Source: JAKAXS01 sp041940525 | Lineage (GTDB): Bacteria > Pseudomonadota > Alphaproteobacteria > Rhizobiales > Hyphomicrobiaceae | DNA: 64,000 nt | Direction: 5' to 3' | NCBI GenBank assembly: GCA_041940525.1 | Contig: JBGTSB010000009.1 | Span: 5,891-69,890, forward strand | Part shown: positions 24,796 through 33,480 of the stretch, one piece after another | Position numbering within the stretch: the first letter of the stretch is position 1 | Layout: each line of letters begins with the position of its first letter | Translations under genes and position numbers: made by a program | Notes under the pieces: generated by a model | The model's database searches: none | Told to the model about the DNA's origin: nothing | What the model saw: only the letters and a program-made list of their open reading frames with translations

Positions 24796-26250
24796 TCAGT
24801 TTGACGGGGTACGGAAAACCCTGATGTCCAGAGCCCGGATGCGGCTCCTTAAGGTGTTCCGGTTTAGCCCCAACAGCTCGGCTGCCCGAATTTGGTTGCC
24901 GCGCGTGGCCGCTAGTGCCGCCGTCAGCAACGGTTGCTCGACTTGGCGGATGACCCGATCGTAGAGGCCGGGCGGTGGCAGATCTTTGCCGAAGCTCGCG
25001 AAGTACTGCCCCATATGCCGCTCGACCAATTCAGACAGATCCTTCGGCTCGGATTCAGATTCGGCCGGGCGAATGGGTTCGGCCTCGGTGAGTTCTTGCT
25101 CGATGATCTGCTCGGTGAGGGTGTCTTGTGCATAGAGCGCAGCCAGCCGCCGCACGAAGTTTTCGAGTTCGCGAACGTTGCCCGGCCAGTGGTGGTTCTT
25201 CAGGCGGTCAATCGCTGCCGTCTCGATGGACTTTTGACCTAATCCTTCGCGCGCGGCCAAACGCAGGAAGTGACGCACGAGGTCGCCGATATCCTCGCCG
25301 CGTTCGCGCAGCGGCGGCAGGCGCAGCGGTACGACGTTCAAGCGATAGAAAAGATCTTCGCGGAAGAGTCCCTGTTGAATCTGCGTTTTGAGATCGCGGT
25401 GGGTGGCGGCGATGATGCGCACGTTCGTTTTAATTGGCGTGCGTCCGCCAACGGTCGTGTACTCGCCCTGCTGCAGGACGCGCAGGAGGCGCGTTTGCGC
25501 TTCGAGTGGCATGTCGCCGATTTCATCGAGGAAGAGCGTGCCGCCCTCGGCCTGCTCGAACCGGCCTTGTGAGCGGGCTTGCGCGCCGGTGAACGACCCT
25601 TTTTCATGGCCGAAGAGTTCGCTCTCGATCAGCTCGCGCGGAATGGCCGCCATGTTGATGGCAACGAACGGGCCCTGCCGGCGCCGGCCATGATCGTGCA
25701 GCACTTGGGCGACGAGTTCCTTGCCGGTACCGCTCTCGCCGTTGATCATCACGGTGAGATCAGTCTGCGTTAGGCGTGCGAGCGCGCGGTAGATGTCCTG
25801 CATCGCGGCCGAGCGGCCAATCAGCGGCATTTCCTCGCCGGATTCGACGTCTGCGGCGCCGCCGCGCTGGACCGGGCGGCGGGCGGCGCCCGACAATGCC
25901 CGGCTGACAACGGATACGACTTCCGACAAATCGAAGGGCTTTGGCAGATATTCGTAGGCACCCTTCTCTGCTGCCGTGAGTGCCGTCATCAGAGTGTTTT
26001 GTGCGCTCATGACGATGATCGGCAATTCGGGGCGAAGTTTCTTCATGCGCGGAATAAGGTCGAACGCGTTTTCGTCGGGCATGACCACGTCTGTCAGTAC
26101 GACGTCGCCCTCGCCTTGTGACACCCAGCGCCACAGCGTGGCAGCGTTTCCGGTTGCGCGCGGTGCATACCCGGCGCGTGCCAGGGCTTGGTTCAGCACC
26201 GTACGAATGGCCGTATCGTCGTCGGCGATCAGAATTGTGCCTCGGGCCAT
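24796..26250 (-). CDS. ntrC: Nitrogen regulation response regulator NtrC
   Basis: Sigma-54 activator of nitrogen assimilation genes, phosphorylated by NtrB. Receiver domain with Asp54 (VLTDVVMPDE), AAA+ domain with Walker A GESGTGKE, an intact sigma-54 contact loop GSFTGA, Walker B LFLDEIGDM, and a Fis-type DNA-binding end (NQIRAAELLGLNRNTLRSRI). Length 484 is normal. The ATG is preceded by GGAGAG. It follows ntrB by 35 bases in the dusB-ntrB-ntrC operon typical of alphaproteobacteria. Confidence 0.97.
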   Translation of the reverse strand: MARGTILIADDDTAIRTVLNQALARAGYAPRATGNAATLWRWVSQGEGDVVLTDVVMPDENAFDLIPRMKKLRPELPIIVMSAQNTLMTALTAAEKGAYEYLPKPFDLSEVVSVVSRALSGAARRPVQRGGAADVESGEEMPLIGRSAAMQDIYRALARLTQTDLTVMINGESGTGKELVAQVLHDHGRRRQGPFVAINMAAIPRELIESELFGHEKGSFTGAQARSQGRFEQAEGGTLFLDEIGDMPLEAQTRLLRVLQQGEYTTVGGRTPIKTNVRIIAATHRDLKTQIQQGLFREDLFYRLNVVPLRLPPLRERGEDIGDLVRHFLRLAAREGLGQKSIETAAIDRLKNHHWPGNVRELENFVRRLAALYAQDTLTEQIIEQELTEAEPIRPAESESEPKDLSELVERHMGQYFASFGKDLPPPGLYDRVIRQVEQPLLTAALAATRGNQIRAAELLGLNRNTLRSRIRALDIRVFRTPSN

Positions 26251-26285
26251 CTGTTATCTCTCCTACCTGGGCGAAACCGCCGTCA

Positions 26286-27437
26286 TCACGTCACCTCAGC
26301 CATCGCCTTGATGGCTGTGCGGGGGCGGTCTTGCATCGGTAGTAGAACGCGGAAGATTGTGCGTTTGGGCTCGCTCTCACATTCAATGATGCCGCCATGA
26401 TCGTTTATGATCTTGGCGACCAGAGCCAAGCCCAGGCCGGTGCCGGACCGCTTGGTTGTCACGAATGGATCGAAGAGATGCGGCTTCATGTGATCGGGCA
26501 CGCCGTTCCCGTTGTCTTCAATCTGGATCATTAGGGGTAAACTGATACGCAGTTTCGAGCCGGGTACCGTGAGACGGACCCCAGGCCGAAACGAAGTCTG
26601 CATGATGATTCTACCTTCATTGCCTCGTTCGCCAATCGCTTCCACGGCGTTCTTCACAAGATTGAGAAAAGCCTGGATCAGCTTGTCGCGATTGGCAGGG
26701 ATGGGTGGCAAGGAGGGATCGAATTCTTCTATGAACCGCGCTTCACGCCCGAAACCGGTTTGTGACAGACGGCGCACGTGATCGAGAATATCGTGAATGT
26801 TGACGGGTTCTTTGATGAGCGGCCGTTCGTCGCCGAACACCTCCATGCGGTCAACGAGATTTCGGATACGCTCGGTCTCGGTGCAAATTAACTGCGTGAG
26901 CGCGCGGTCCTCATCGGAAGTGTTTTGTTCCAGAAGCTGCGCGGCGCCGCGTATGCCAGACAGCGGATTTTTGATCTCATGCGCAAGCACCGCTGCCATG
27001 CCCGACACCGATCGCGCTGCCGCGCGGTGGGTGAGTTGGCGCTCAATCATATGGGCCATGGTGCGCTGCTGAAGCATCAGCACCGTGAGGCCGGATTGGT
27101 CGGGTAGCGGCCCGGCATGAACATCGACGAGTTTTGGTACCGCAAATCGGGGTGCCGACAATTCGACGCCGTATTCGTTCACGGTTGAGCCGGTGGCCTG
27201 TACTTGCTCGATCAAGGAGATCAATGGCGAACCGAAGGCGATGACGTCGTTGATGGTGCCACGCTTCAACATAGCGAGGCCGGTGGAGAAGAACGCTTCG
27301 GCGGAAGCATTGGCGTAAACAATGCGGCTGTCTTCCGCGATGACCAGGATCGGGTGCGGGAGCGCGGCAAGCAGCATGTCATGCTCGACTGGCCGCCGGC
27401 CTGACATTGCGCTCTTTTCCTTCGCAGCCCTCTTCAT
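26286..27437 (-). CDS. ntrB: Nitrogen regulation sensor kinase NtrB
   Basis: Soluble histidine kinase/phosphatase that controls NtrC in response to PII. From ATG 27437 it has 383 residues: PAS domain (LLAALPHPILVIAEDSRIVYANA in parts, about 20-130), HisKA with His153 in LAHEIKNPLSGI, and the ATPase domain with NAVEA and GTGLGLALV. The ATG overlaps the dusB stop (ATGA, 27434-27437), which decided the start over an earlier in-frame codon at 27512. No membrane segment, as expected. Confidence 0.96.
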   Translation of the reverse strand: MKRAAKEKSAMSGRRPVEHDMLLAALPHPILVIAEDSRIVYANASAEAFFSTGLAMLKRGTINDVIAFGSPLISLIEQVQATGSTVNEYGVELSAPRFAVPKLVDVHAGPLPDQSGLTVLMLQQRTMAHMIERQLTHRAAARSVSGMAAVLAHEIKNPLSGIRGAAQLLEQNTSDEDRALTQLICTETERIRNLVDRMEVFGDERPLIKEPVNIHDILDHVRRLSQTGFGREARFIEEFDPSLPPIPANRDKLIQAFLNLVKNAVEAIGERGNEGRIIMQTSFRPGVRLTVPGSKLRISLPLMIQIEDNGNGVPDHMKPHLFDPFVTTKRSGTGLGLALVAKIINDHGGIIECESEPKRTIFRVLLPMQDRPRTAIKAMAEVT

Positions 27438-28468
27438 GCTGCCACCTCGGCTGCGGTGTCGTAAAAGGCGCGAAGTCCTTCCAGCGCTTTGTTCGCGTTG
27501 TCCTGCGTGCACAAGCGGCGGCGCCAGGCCTTGATATCGAGTGTCTGCCTGGCTTGACGGCCGGCTGTTTCGATATACCAGCCCATGTGTTTGCGTGCAT
27601 TGCGCAGACCGACCTTTTCGCCGTAGTGGGCGAGCATCGCGGTGACGTGGCCTTCTGCAATCGCGGCTTGTTCGCTCAGTGTTGGTTCAAGGTCTGGTTC
27701 GCCCGCGAGGCTGCGGCCGATTTGCCCGGCAAGCCATGGCGCGCCGTAGCAACCTCGGCCGATCATGACGCCGTCGGCATGCGACTGTGCAAGCGCTGTT
27801 CTTGCATCTTGCACGGAGAGGATGTCGCCATTGACGATCACCGGGATCGACACGGCGTCTTTTACGTGGCGGACCGCAGACCAGTCCGCCTTGCCTTTGA
27901 AGTACTGGCAGCGCGTCCTGCCGTGTACCGTTATCAGTTGAATTCCAGCGTCTTCGGCGCGGCGTGCAAGTTCTGGCGCGTTGCGGCTGGTGTCATCCCA
28001 CCCTAAACGCATCTTTAGCGTTACGGGCACGCTGGCGGCGCCGACGACAGAGTCGATAAGGCTCAAGGCATGATCGAGATCGCGCATCAGGGCGCTGCCC
28101 GAAAGCTTGCCTGTCACTTCACGTGAAGGGCATCCCATGTTGATGTCTATGATGTCCGCGCCGAGTGAGCATGCGATGCGCGCGGCTTCGCCCATCCAGC
28201 GTGCTTCGCAACCGACGAGTTGGATGACGTAAGGTTCTAATCCAGCGCCCTGCGCGCGCCGCAAAACATCGGCGCGTTCGCGCACGAGTTCCGCGCTCGC
28301 GACCATTTCGGATACGACGAGGCCCGCGCCGTAGCTATGCGCAAGACGGCGGAACGGCAGATCGGAGACCCCCGTCATGGGTGCGAGGAGCACTGAGTTG
28401 CGTAGGGTATGCCGACCGACCCGCAAACGCGCTGCCCCCGCACGTGCAGTATGTGAGCAGTTAGTCAA
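27434..28468 (-). CDS. dusB: tRNA-dihydrouridine synthase DusB (NifR3)
   Basis: Flavin enzyme reducing uridine in the tRNA D-loop. The 344-residue protein shows LAPMTGVSDLPFRRLA (29-43), catalytic Cys113 in NMGCPSREVTGKLSGSAL, and the FMN-binding VHGRTRCQYFKGKADW and IPVIVNGDI. It leads the ntrBC operon, as nifR3 does in Rhizobium and Rhodobacter. The start is a TTG at 28468 with no clear ribosome site, so the first few codons are uncertain; a second TTG nearer the conserved part is possible. Tandem palindromes lie 10 bases upstream. Confidence 0.95.
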   Translation of the reverse strand: MTNCSHTARAGAARLRVGRHTLRNSVLLAPMTGVSDLPFRRLAHSYGAGLVVSEMVASAELVRERADVLRRAQGAGLEPYVIQLVGCEARWMGEAARIACSLGADIIDINMGCPSREVTGKLSGSALMRDLDHALSLIDSVVGAASVPVTLKMRLGWDDTSRNAPELARRAEDAGIQLITVHGRTRCQYFKGKADWSAVRHVKDAVSIPVIVNGDILSVQDARTALAQSHADGVMIGRGCYGAPWLAGQIGRSLAGEPDLEPTLSEQAAIAEGHVTAMLAHYGEKVGLRNARKHMGWYIETAGRQARQTLDIKAWRRRLCTQDNANKALEGLRAFYDTAAEVAA

Positions 28469-28477
28469 ATTGTATTC

Positions 28478-28522
28478 TGCCTATAGATTGGGCAAGTTAA
28501 CAGCTTGCCTATCGGTTGGGCA
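28478..28522. promoter_or_regulatory. Two tandem NtrC-like palindromic sites before dusB-ntrBC
   Basis: TGCCTATAGATTGGGCA (28478-28494) and TGCCTATCGGTTGGGCA (28506-28522) are 17-bp direct repeats identical at 14 positions, each with the TGC-N11-GCA dyad core of NtrC boxes, spaced 28 bp start to start. They begin 10 bases before the dusB start codon. Binding here would fit NtrC autoregulation of the operon, as described for rhizobial dusB-ntrBC. Protein identity is inference. Confidence 0.5.
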
Positions 28523-28633
28523 GAATAGAAGTCGCGAGCGCATTTCGCAAGCGCAAACAGAGCATTCGTGGATTGCATCAACGCCGCACCACCGGTAAGC
28601 GGTTGGTTGAGGTGAAGGGAGCCTGTTAACGAC

Positions 28634-29812
28634 GTGAAAACGGCTGCGCTTTTGGTTGCTGGTGGAACAGGGCAAAGGGCCTCCGGCAGTGGGCTGGTGC
28701 CCAAACAATACGCTTCGCTCGGCGGGCGTCCGGTCATCGCCTGGAGCTTGTCCACATTCCTGGAGCATCAGGCAATCGACCGGGTGCAGAGTGTTATTCA
28801 TTCCGACCACGGGGAGCTTTATCGCGAGGCTGTCGGATTCTTGGGTTCGCACCAGCTCCCCGATCCGGTCATGGGTGGGACGACCCGGCAAGCTTCGGTT
28901 CTTGCCGGTCTTGAGGCATTAGAGGGCAGTGGCGTATCCCACGTGCTGATCCACGATGCGGCCCGGCCGTTTGTCAGGACACAAACGATCGACGATGTGC
29001 TGCAAGCGTTACGGAGCTTCGATGGTGCTCTTGTGGCTGTTCGCGTTGCTGACACGCTGAAAAGGGGCAACAGTGATGGAACAGTTTCAGAGACGCTTGA
29101 CCGTGATGGGTTGTGGCGGGCGCAGACGCCGCAAGGGTTCAAGCTCGATGTTTTGTTGTCTGCTCACCGCAAGGCGGCCAACCAAGGTCTAACGTTCACG
29201 GACGATGCGTCCTTGTTTGAATGGGCCGGCATTCCGGTCGCTTTGGTCTCCGGTCATCCGTCCAATATCAAGATCACCACGGCTGAGGATTTGGCGATGG
29301 CTCAACGCGAACAAGAGCAGATGGAGCCTCGAACTGGTACGGGTTTCGACGTGCATCGCTTCAAGGACGGCGATCATGTCTGGCTCTGTGGGGTCAAGGT
29401 CCCACATGATAGGAGTTTGGATGGCCACTCGGATGCCGATGTGGGCCTTCACGCGCTCACTGACGCGATCTTTGGAGCATTAGGTGATGGTGATATCGGT
29501 TCGCATTTTCCGCCCAGCAATCCGCAGTGGAAGGGCGCCGCGTCCCATCTGTTTCTGGAAAAGGCGCGGGACTGCGTTGCTAAGCAGGGGGGCCGCTTCG
29601 CGAATGTTGACGTTACCCTCATCTGCGAGGCGCCAAAGATTGGTCCGCACCGCGAAGCCATGCAGCGCGCCATCGCGGGCATACTGCAGCTGTCTCCAAA
29701 CCGGGTTGGTGTGAAGGCCACGACGAGCGAGCAGCTGGGGTTTACCGGTCGTGGCGAAGGGATTGCAGCGATGGCTAGTGCCACGATTCTTGTTCCTGCG
29801 TTTACGGATTAA
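28634..29812 (+). CDS. ispDF: Bifunctional IspD/IspF isoprenoid enzyme
   Basis: Fusion of 2-C-methyl-D-erythritol 4-phosphate cytidylyltransferase (IspD, about 1-228) and MECDP synthase (IspF, about 232-392), steps three and five of the MEP pathway. IspD features: ALLVAGGTGQR, VLIHDAARPFV and TDDASLFEWAGIPV. IspF features: GTGFDVHRF with the metal-binding Asp and His, SLDGHSDADVGLHALTDAI, GDIGSHFPP and the C-terminal KATTSEQLGFTGRGEGI. The fusion is normal for alphaproteobacteria. Start GTG 28634 opens the conserved MKTAALLVAGG. Divergent from dusB. Confidence 0.97.
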   Translation: MKTAALLVAGGTGQRASGSGLVPKQYASLGGRPVIAWSLSTFLEHQAIDRVQSVIHSDHGELYREAVGFLGSHQLPDPVMGGTTRQASVLAGLEALEGSGVSHVLIHDAARPFVRTQTIDDVLQALRSFDGALVAVRVADTLKRGNSDGTVSETLDRDGLWRAQTPQGFKLDVLLSAHRKAANQGLTFTDDASLFEWAGIPVALVSGHPSNIKITTAEDLAMAQREQEQMEPRTGTGFDVHRFKDGDHVWLCGVKVPHDRSLDGHSDADVGLHALTDAIFGALGDGDIGSHFPPSNPQWKGAASHLFLEKARDCVAKQGGRFANVDVTLICEAPKIGPHREAMQRAIAGILQLSPNRVGVKATTSEQLGFTGRGEGIAAMASATILVPAFTD

Positions 29813-29892
29813 ACTGTGCGGGGCGTTGACCGGTCTGGCAGAATCGCGGCATCAAGTGGTTGTATGAACAAAAAGCTAAGAGGCAGGCGGAC

Positions 29893-30387
29893 ATGAATAT
29901 GATGACGACCCAGACGCTTGAACACTCTTCGGCTGAATCTCATAACATCACGGATATCGCAGCCAGTGCCGCGGCGGCCTGTCTGGCCACGCGCGTGCGC
30001 CAGCTGTCCCGCATCGTTACGCGAGTCTATGACGACGCGATGCGCCCGCTGGGCATCACGGCTAGCCAGTACACGCTACTGGCTCAGCTGGCCTCGCGCG
30101 ATGGGATTACAGCCGTTGAAATTGGTCACGAACTCGACATCGAAAAGTCAACGCTTTCCAGGAACCTGAAACGGCTTTTGGCGCTGGGCCACATTATCAT
30201 GGATCCGCCAGCTGGCCGGCGCGGCCGCGGGCTGCATTTGACGCCGAAGGGCCAGGCCGTATTGAAGGAAGCGTTCCCGGTTTGGCAGGGCGCTCAGTCA
30301 CGTGCGGTGTCCGCGCTGGGCGAGAACAGCCGGGTTGTCCTTGATGACTTGCTGGGTAACGCCGAAAAGCTTGGCGCCTCGTCCTAA
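29893..30387 (+). CDS. MarR family transcriptional regulator
   Basis: Winged-helix regulator of 164 residues from ATG 29893. The core is LATRVRQLSRIVTRVYDDAMRPLGITASQYTLLAQLA in parts, the recognition region GITAVEIGHELDIEKSTLSRNLKRLLALGHI in parts, and the wing with PPAGRRGRGLHLTPKGQAVLKEA. MarR proteins dimerise and usually repress a neighbouring gene in answer to small phenolic or lipophilic ligands; the ligand and targets cannot be read here. The frame is open to a TTG at 29860, but the ATG follows AGGCGG and is preferred. It is followed by a terminator and the CinA-type gene, so it probably acts outside this operon. Confidence 0.9.
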   Translation: MNMMTTQTLEHSSAESHNITDIAASAAAACLATRVRQLSRIVTRVYDDAMRPLGITASQYTLLAQLASRDGITAVEIGHELDIEKSTLSRNLKRLLALGHIIMDPPAGRRGRGLHLTPKGQAVLKEAFPVWQGAQSRAVSALGENSRVVLDDLLGNAEKLGASS

Positions 30388-30423
30388 GGGAGGGTCTTGC
30401 AGCAATCCTGATTGCTTTTAAGT

Positions 30424-30458
30424 TGGCGAAGGGCGCGATCTCTTCGCCATCTTTATTT
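30424..30458 (+). terminator. Probable terminator after the MarR gene
   Basis: TGGCGAAG / CTTCGCCA form an 8-bp stem (30424-30431, 30442-30449) with a ten-base loop, followed by the T-rich TCTTTATTT. It lies between the MarR gene and the cinA-like gene, 12 bases before the latter start. Confidence 0.5.
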
Positions 30459-30469
30459 GTTGTGCTGTC

Positions 30470-30994
30470 ATGACAATTTTTTCCAGCGATCTTTATCAGC
30501 AAGCTTCAGACGTTATTCGCTCACTTGGTGAGCGGCATCTCAAGCTTGCGACAGCGGAAAGCTGCACGGGTGGTCTGTTAGCAGGCCTTCTGACCGAGGT
30601 GCCAGGGTCATCTGCCGTTTTTGAACGGGGTTTCGTTTCCTATTCGAATGTTTCGAAGACTGAGCTGCTTGGTGTTGATGGCGTCTTGATCATGGCGCAC
30701 GGCGCTGTCAGTAGGCAGGTTGCCATCGCCATGGCGGAAGGTGCGATCGCGCGGTCGGAAGCGGATCTGTCCGTCTCGATCACGGGTGTCGCTGGGCCAG
30801 ATGGCGGAACCGCTTCGAAGCCCGTCGGTCTTGTCCACTTCGCCGCGCAGCGGCGCGGCGGTGCGACCCACCATAAGGAATGTCACTTTGGGGAGCTCAC
30901 CCGTATTGAGATACGGCTTGCTGCTCTGGCGGAAGCCCTGGCACTTGTTCTGATCGCGGCGGATGAGAGCGAAGAAGGTGCCGGGCTTATTTGA
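30470..30994 (+). CDS. pncC: CinA-type nicotinamide-nucleotide amidohydrolase (PncC)
   Basis: Corresponds to the C-terminal domain of CinA, which deamidates nicotinamide mononucleotide in the NAD salvage cycle. The 174 residues include the core TAESCTGGLLAGLLTEVPGSS (in parts, near residues 25-46), GFVSYSN, KTELLGV and SVSITGVAGPDGGT, which carry the active-site and phosphate contacts. The N-terminal MoaB-like domain of full CinA is absent, as usual for stand-alone PncC. Convergent with the DUF502 gene, 21 bases away. Confidence 0.93.
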   Translation: MTIFSSDLYQQASDVIRSLGERHLKLATAESCTGGLLAGLLTEVPGSSAVFERGFVSYSNVSKTELLGVDGVLIMAHGAVSRQVAIAMAEGAIARSEADLSVSITGVAGPDGGTASKPVGLVHFAAQRRGGATHHKECHFGELTRIEIRLAALAEALALVLIAADESEEGAGLI

Positions 30995-31015
30995 CCGCCC
31001 GGTTTGGGTGGCAGC

Positions 31016-31837
31016 TCATGCCTTCGGGGGCTGGGTTTTCAAGGCGTCCTTTTTTGCACGCTCGGCGAGTTCGCGAAGACGAGCCTGGTAATCCGGCGTG
31101 ACCATGCCGCCTGAGATTACGATCTTGGCCGCGTCTTCAGCGCTCATTTTCAACAAGATGACATTCCGGCGCGGCACGAAACAGATGAAGCCAGTTGGCG
31201 GCACGATTCCGGTTGGCATGAAGACGCTGACGAGATCTGTTTCCCCGCCAGGAGCCACTGCGCCGATTTCGCCGCCGCCTTCTCCGGTCACAAAAACGAG
31301 TGACCAGATGCCTGGGCTGGGGAATTCGATCAGACCGACCTTCTGTACGTTTGGCGCCTGATCCGTAACGCTGACAACGGACTCGAAGATCTGCTTCAGG
31401 GCGCGATAGACGTTACGAACGATCGGCATGTTGTCGAGTGCCATTTCGCCGAACGAAATGAGTGAGCGGCCCAACAAGTTCGCTGCTAACGCGCCAATGA
31501 ATGTCAGTCCTATGATACCGAACAACACGCCGATGCCTGGTACGGCAAAGGGCAAGTACGTTTCGGGAAGATATGCAGCAGGGACGAGTGGCTTCACCCA
31601 CGCATCGACGTAGTTGATGAACCACCAAATGATGTAGACCGTAATCGTGACCGGCCCGACGATGATCAAGCCCGTGAGGAAATAGTTGCGAAGCCGCGCT
31701 CCCAAGCGCATGCCGTGCTGCGTGTCTTCGCGCGCGAGCCGTTTGAGCCCCTCGCTCAGCGCTGAGTTGGCCGGGTCGTCGGTGCGCTTCTTCGAGCGTT
31801 CAGGCTTTGGCGATTGCACGTCGTTCATGGGTCGCAT
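31016..31837 (-). CDS. DUF502 family membrane protein
   Basis: Membrane protein of unknown function belonging by pattern to DUF502, common in proteobacteria. Two hydrophobic helices (YFLTGLIIVGPVTITVYIIWWFI and GIGVLFGIIGLTFIGALAANLLG, each broken here) precede the soluble domain with DNMPIVRNVYRALKQI, VFVTGEGGGE and FMPTGIVPPTGFICFVP. A charged N-terminal stretch precedes the first helix. ATG 31837 is chosen; the frame runs to a TTG at 31864, and another ATG stands at 31828. 69 bases downstream of the TPR/SPOR gene on the same strand. Confidence 0.88.
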   Translation of the reverse strand: MRPMNDVQSPKPERSKKRTDDPANSALSEGLKRLAREDTQHGMRLGARLRNYFLTGLIIVGPVTITVYIIWWFINYVDAWVKPLVPAAYLPETYLPFAVPGIGVLFGIIGLTFIGALAANLLGRSLISFGEMALDNMPIVRNVYRALKQIFESVVSVTDQAPNVQKVGLIEFPSPGIWSLVFVTGEGGGEIGAVAPGGETDLVSVFMPTGIVPPTGFICFVPRRNVILLKMSAEDAAKIVISGGMVTPDYQARLRELAERAKKDALKTQPPKA

Positions 31838-31906
31838 GGTGCTCGCAGCGGCACGAGGCGTCAACTCTCGGGGCGTGGGCTGACGTGTTTCTACTCGACC
31901 GGCACG

Positions 31907-33346
31907 CTATTGGGTAACAACCTGGCAATCGAACCCTTGCGGCTTTAGCGTCGAGCACAGCTTCCTTGGCTCGGCGGCATTCGCGTAAGGCCCCAGCCGC
32001 ACGCGATAAAATGTGCCCATGTTACCGATGACGGTTTCGTCGATCTCAGCTTTCGCGTCACCGAGCTGCCCGGAGTAGAAGGCCATCACAGTTTGAGCGA
32101 GGCTGTCGGCTTCGGCGCGTGAGCGCACGGATGCAACCTGCAAACGGTATCTGCCGCTTGCGGAGCGGGCGACCGGCTTGCTGCTCGTAGATGCTGTCGC
32201 GCTTGGTGCTGCAGGTGCTGCTGGTGCGACAGGTGCCGGTTGAGGAGTTGCTGGTGGCGGAGCGGCTGCGACCTTGTAGCCCGGTGCGCGCTGTGGCTCC
32301 GAAGCGGAGACTTGCGCCGAAGGACCGCTCGGCAGCGTCGATCCGGTTGTCGTTGTTGGCTGTGGGGGCTGCGCCTGTGGTTCACTGCCGTTGTTCCCGC
32401 CAAACATGTTGGAGAAGAACCCTGAAATCGAGCTGCCCGCGTTGGCGATTGGAGACAGCACGTCTGTCGTCGTTTGCTGCTGAGGCGCAGACGCAGGTTC
32501 CGCCGATGTGACAAATCCGGTGCTGATCGTTTCGGGCGAAGAGGCGGGCGCAGGCGACAGCGTCGCCACTGGCGCGCTGTTGCCAGATTGAGGCGCCGGT
32601 GCGCGAGCGGTTTGGACACTTGTACCGGTATCGAGAGGGAGCGGTGGAGGTGGTGTGCTCTCGGGATCGGCCTGCCATACTGGGCGCGCGGCTCGGGCAG
32701 TTGCGGTGGCTGGTGGCGGTGGTGTGTTTGACGGCGTCACGGCAGCCGCCAATGAGGTCGGTGTTGTAGGCTCTGGCCGGGTTGCGTTCGGTGCGGCTTG
32801 CCACACTGGAGGTGTGGAAGGCGAAGGCGCTTGTGTGGCGGCCGGTTGTGGTGGTGGCGCAGGAGCTGGTTGAGCTGCTGCCGCTTGCCGGTTGGAAGAT
32901 GGTGATGGTGCTGCCACTGCATTTGCGATCGGTGGGGCTTCATTGCCCAGACCAGCGGCGCGATACACGTCATTGCGCGCCTGCATCGCGGCTGCTTGAT
33001 CGCTTGGGGATAGTCCACCCTTTACCCAGACGGCGACCGTCAAGTCGGACAAAGCCTGTGCGGGCTTGTTCTGCTTTTTCTGGGAAAGCCCGCGATAGTA
33101 ATACGCTGTGGCCATCTTTTGCGGGGATAGCCCGCCGTTTTTCAAAGCCTTGGTCAGGCTATCGATGGCGGTCTTATACTTGCCAGCGGAGTAGGCTTTT
33201 TTTCCGGTATCGAACGCCTTGATCGCGACGTTCGGGTCTTTCTTCTTTGCGGCGGATGGGACGGATTGCGCCTGCACGCCGGCAGCTGGAAAGGCCAGCA
33301 TGCCCGCCAACAGGCTCAAAGCCAGTGTCCGCAGTCCAATCCGCAT
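31907..33346 (-). CDS. Secreted TPR and SPOR domain protein
   Basis: Periplasmic protein of 479 residues. It has a signal peptide (MRIGLRTLALSLLAGMLAF ending at VQAQ, about residue 26), a tetratricopeptide-like region at 40-135 (AYSAGKYKTAIDSLTKAL, MATAYYYRGLSQKKQNKPAQALSDL), a long Pro/Ala/Gln/Thr-rich linker at about 140-395, and a C-terminal SPOR domain (SGRYRLQVASVRSRAEAD to FDCQVVTQ). SPOR domains bind denuded glycan at division septa, so a role in envelope division is inferred. The linker shows strongly biased composition. It lies downstream of glmS with 134 bases between. Confidence 0.85.
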   Translation of the reverse strand: MRIGLRTLALSLLAGMLAFPAAGVQAQSVPSAAKKKDPNVAIKAFDTGKKAYSAGKYKTAIDSLTKALKNGGLSPQKMATAYYYRGLSQKKQNKPAQALSDLTVAVWVKGGLSPSDQAAAMQARNDVYRAAGLGNEAPPIANAVAAPSPSSNRQAAAAQPAPAPPPQPAATQAPSPSTPPVWQAAPNATRPEPTTPTSLAAAVTPSNTPPPPATATARAARPVWQADPESTPPPPLPLDTGTSVQTARAPAPQSGNSAPVATLSPAPASSPETISTGFVTSAEPASAPQQQTTTDVLSPIANAGSSISGFFSNMFGGNNGSEPQAQPPQPTTTTGSTLPSGPSAQVSASEPQRAPGYKVAAAPPPATPQPAPVAPAAPAAPSATASTSSKPVARSASGRYRLQVASVRSRAEADSLAQTVMAFYSGQLGDAKAEIDETVIGNMGTFYRVRLGPYANAAEPRKLCSTLKPQGFDCQVVTQ

Positions 33347-33480
33347 TCGAAGTTCAGTCCCTGTCTAAGCCCGTAGCCGATAAGCGAGTCGCTATTTTCG
33401 CAATGAACGCTACGTCAAACCAGCCAGAAGAGGCAATTCCAGGGCAAGCTAATCCCAATAATAACGGGGTTTTTCCAGTG

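Noticed and set aside
33443..33475. AATCCC...GGGGTTTTT hairpin on the plus strand after the glmS stop
   Set aside because: Stem of only three to four pairs, and no plus-strand gene ends there.
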